From a virus, in the IMG/VR virus record IMGVR_UViG_3300044799_000032, positions 1 to 39,874 of that record: a stretch of DNA of 39,874 nucleotides; one strand, given 5' to 3'. The translations under genes and the position numbers were made by a program. The notes under the pieces are model-generated. The model did not search any database and was not told the origin of the DNA. It worked only from the letters and a program-made list of their open reading frames with translations. This document shows, in pieces, positions 38,893 to 39,874 of the stretch (position 1 is its first letter; every line of letters begins with the position of its first letter).

Positions 38893-39874
38893 TATTCACC
38901 TCTCCGTCGCCATATAAGATTAGTTGCGTACCGCGTACTATCTATTGAGTGGTTATTTTTATCAGGGTATTCTGCAATTAAGTCACCATCTATTGTGCGT
39001 TCAAATTCGTACGATATAAATTCGTCAGCAGCGTAAGGTGCGCGTGCTGGATCAATCACAATCTCTTTTAATGAGGCCAGCCACTTCATGCTGTACTTGA
39101 CGGACTCAGGTCCCTTCTCTGCGCCCCTCGCCGCGGCACCATACTCCCTAAAGTCGGCAATAGATTTGGGTTCCGCGCTATCGCATATTAACGTATGCTC
39201 GGGTGTGAGACCATACGCCACAAGGTCCTCGTACAACTGGCGGTTGGATGTTTTGTTGCGGCGCAACTCGCCGAAAATATACAGTGTCAGACGGGCGGCG
39301 TCGTAGTGGACGCGGGTGTAGTCGGCAGGATCCGGATAGAAGCCCCAGTCGAGGCCATGCATCACGCGGTCAAATCCGCCAACCATACCATTCATCCCAT
39401 CGCTCTTACCATAAATTTCCCAGTCCTCAATAGCACGCAATATAACATTTTCAAATACCATACCGCCGGTGCCGTTCACAACACCCAGGTACTCATGTTC
39501 ATACGCAGCGGGGTTAACTTCCTTTAAGTGTTGAGCCTCCTCCAAGAACGTCTTACCCAACCACTCGGGCGGCACGCTTAGGTAATCACTTCTATGTTGA
39601 TACTGTGTGTCCTTTGGAATCTTTACGTATTTATTGGCCCAGTTCTGTGAGGTGCGCGGCGGATTGAAGTTCTTGAATATGAACGCCTCGTCGCCGCCAC
39701 GAATGGCACTTTGTTCTATGGACCGAATTTGTTCCGGACCATGGAAGGTGTCAAGTTCCTCAAACCACAGAATGCCGATGTAGCCGAACTGAGGCTTGAT
39801 GCTTTTAATTTTCATTGGGTCGTCGGCGCCGCGGAAATAAATTTTCTGCTGCGTCGGCAGGTACTCGATCTCGA
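38892..39874 (-). CDS. terL: Terminase large subunit (3' part; continuation from positions 749-1)
   Basis: C-terminal part of the packaging motor, continuous with the 1-749 piece once the genome is circularised. Residues ILWFEELDTF form Walker B and the catalytic Glu. The RNase H-fold nuclease follows, with acidic motifs GLDWGF, CDSAEPKS and HSIDSTRYA, each carrying the Asp expected of a metal-binding headful nuclease. The ATG at 39815 is internal, not a start. The stop TAA overlaps the ATG of the next 32-residue gene (TAATG). Length and motif order fit the PBSX/Terminase_3-type family. Confidence 0.93.
   Translation of the reverse strand, partial: EIEYLPTQQKIYFRGADDPMKIKSIKPQFGYIGILWFEELDTFHGPEQIRSIEQSAIRGGDEAFIFKNFNPPRTSQNWANKYVKIPKDTQYQHRSDYLSVPPEWLGKTFLEEAQHLKEVNPAAYEHEYLGVVNGTGGMVFENVILRAIEDWEIYGKSDGMNGMVGGFDRVMHGLDWGFYPDPADYTRVHYDAARLTLYIFGELRRNKTSNRQLYEDLVAYGLTPEHTLICDSAEPKSIADFREYGAAARGAEKGPESVKYSMKWLASLKEIVIDPARAPYAADEFISYEFERTIDGDLIAEYPDKNNHSIDSTRYATNLIWRRRGE
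39748..39874. repeat. Right copy of 127-bp terminal overlap
   Basis: Identical to 1-127. Removing one copy leaves a circle of about 39,747 bp with an intact terL. Confidence 0.9.

Overview
The window is essentially one complete, circularly closed genome of a tailed double-stranded DNA phage with a siphovirus-type tail. The first 127 bases (1-127) recur exactly as the last 127 (39748-39874), so the unique circle is about 39,747 bp, and the terminase gene runs through the artificial ends. I see no integrase, repressor or partition gene, so a strictly lytic life style is the simplest reading. Nearly every gene has a purine-rich AGGAG-type ribosome site and many overlap as ATGA or TAATG. The endolysin is a GH25 muramidase with an SH3-like tail, and the tail module (Gp15-like chaperone, Phage_min_cap2-type head protein, small distal tail protein) resembles phages of monoderm bacteria. 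The host itself cannot be named from the sequence.

Layout: two opposed transcription arms. From a divergent control region (about 750-1067) the early arm runs rightward on the + strand to 19,288. It carries an RHH regulator, a PrimPol/SF3 helicase, an amber-interrupted PD-(D/E)XK-like gene, many small zinc-ribbon or unknown proteins, two DNA methyltransferases (DPPY beta type and MT-A70), a RecB/Cas4-like nuclease and a DUF932 protein. A nucleotide and DNA modification block follows (11218-17803), then a membrane HExxH protein and a degenerate GH25-like protein. The late arm runs leftward on the - strand, starting with the terminase across the ends. It goes on through portal, minor head protein, GIY-YIG endonuclease, scaffold, major capsid, beta-helix protein, connectors, two tail tube paralogues, chaperones, tape measure, baseplate and lectin-like fibre proteins, and ends in a lysis cassette (22035-19436). 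The arms converge on two strong GC hairpins at 19296-19400.

The most interesting system is the 11218-17803 block. In order it holds a GT-B-like glycosyltransferase, a C5-cytosine methyltransferase-like protein, a dNMP kinase fused to a uracil-DNA-glycosylase-like domain, a putative zinc/OB ssDNA-binding protein, a thymidylate-synthase homologue whose substrate-reading residue is Asp (as in dCMP hydroxymethylases, not Asn as in dUMP enzymes), a family A DNA polymerase and a MazG-like pyrophosphohydrolase. Together they read as a pathway that makes a modified dCMP, phosphorylates it, removes normal dCTP, polymerises the modified base and then glycosylates it.

Other unexplained signals are a roughly fourfold excess of the palindrome GGATCC (38 counted by eye), a family of structured leaders that begin at upstream stop codons (8108-8205, 9091-9188, partly 7786-7924), and an in-frame TAG at 3504 inside an otherwise well conserved motif.
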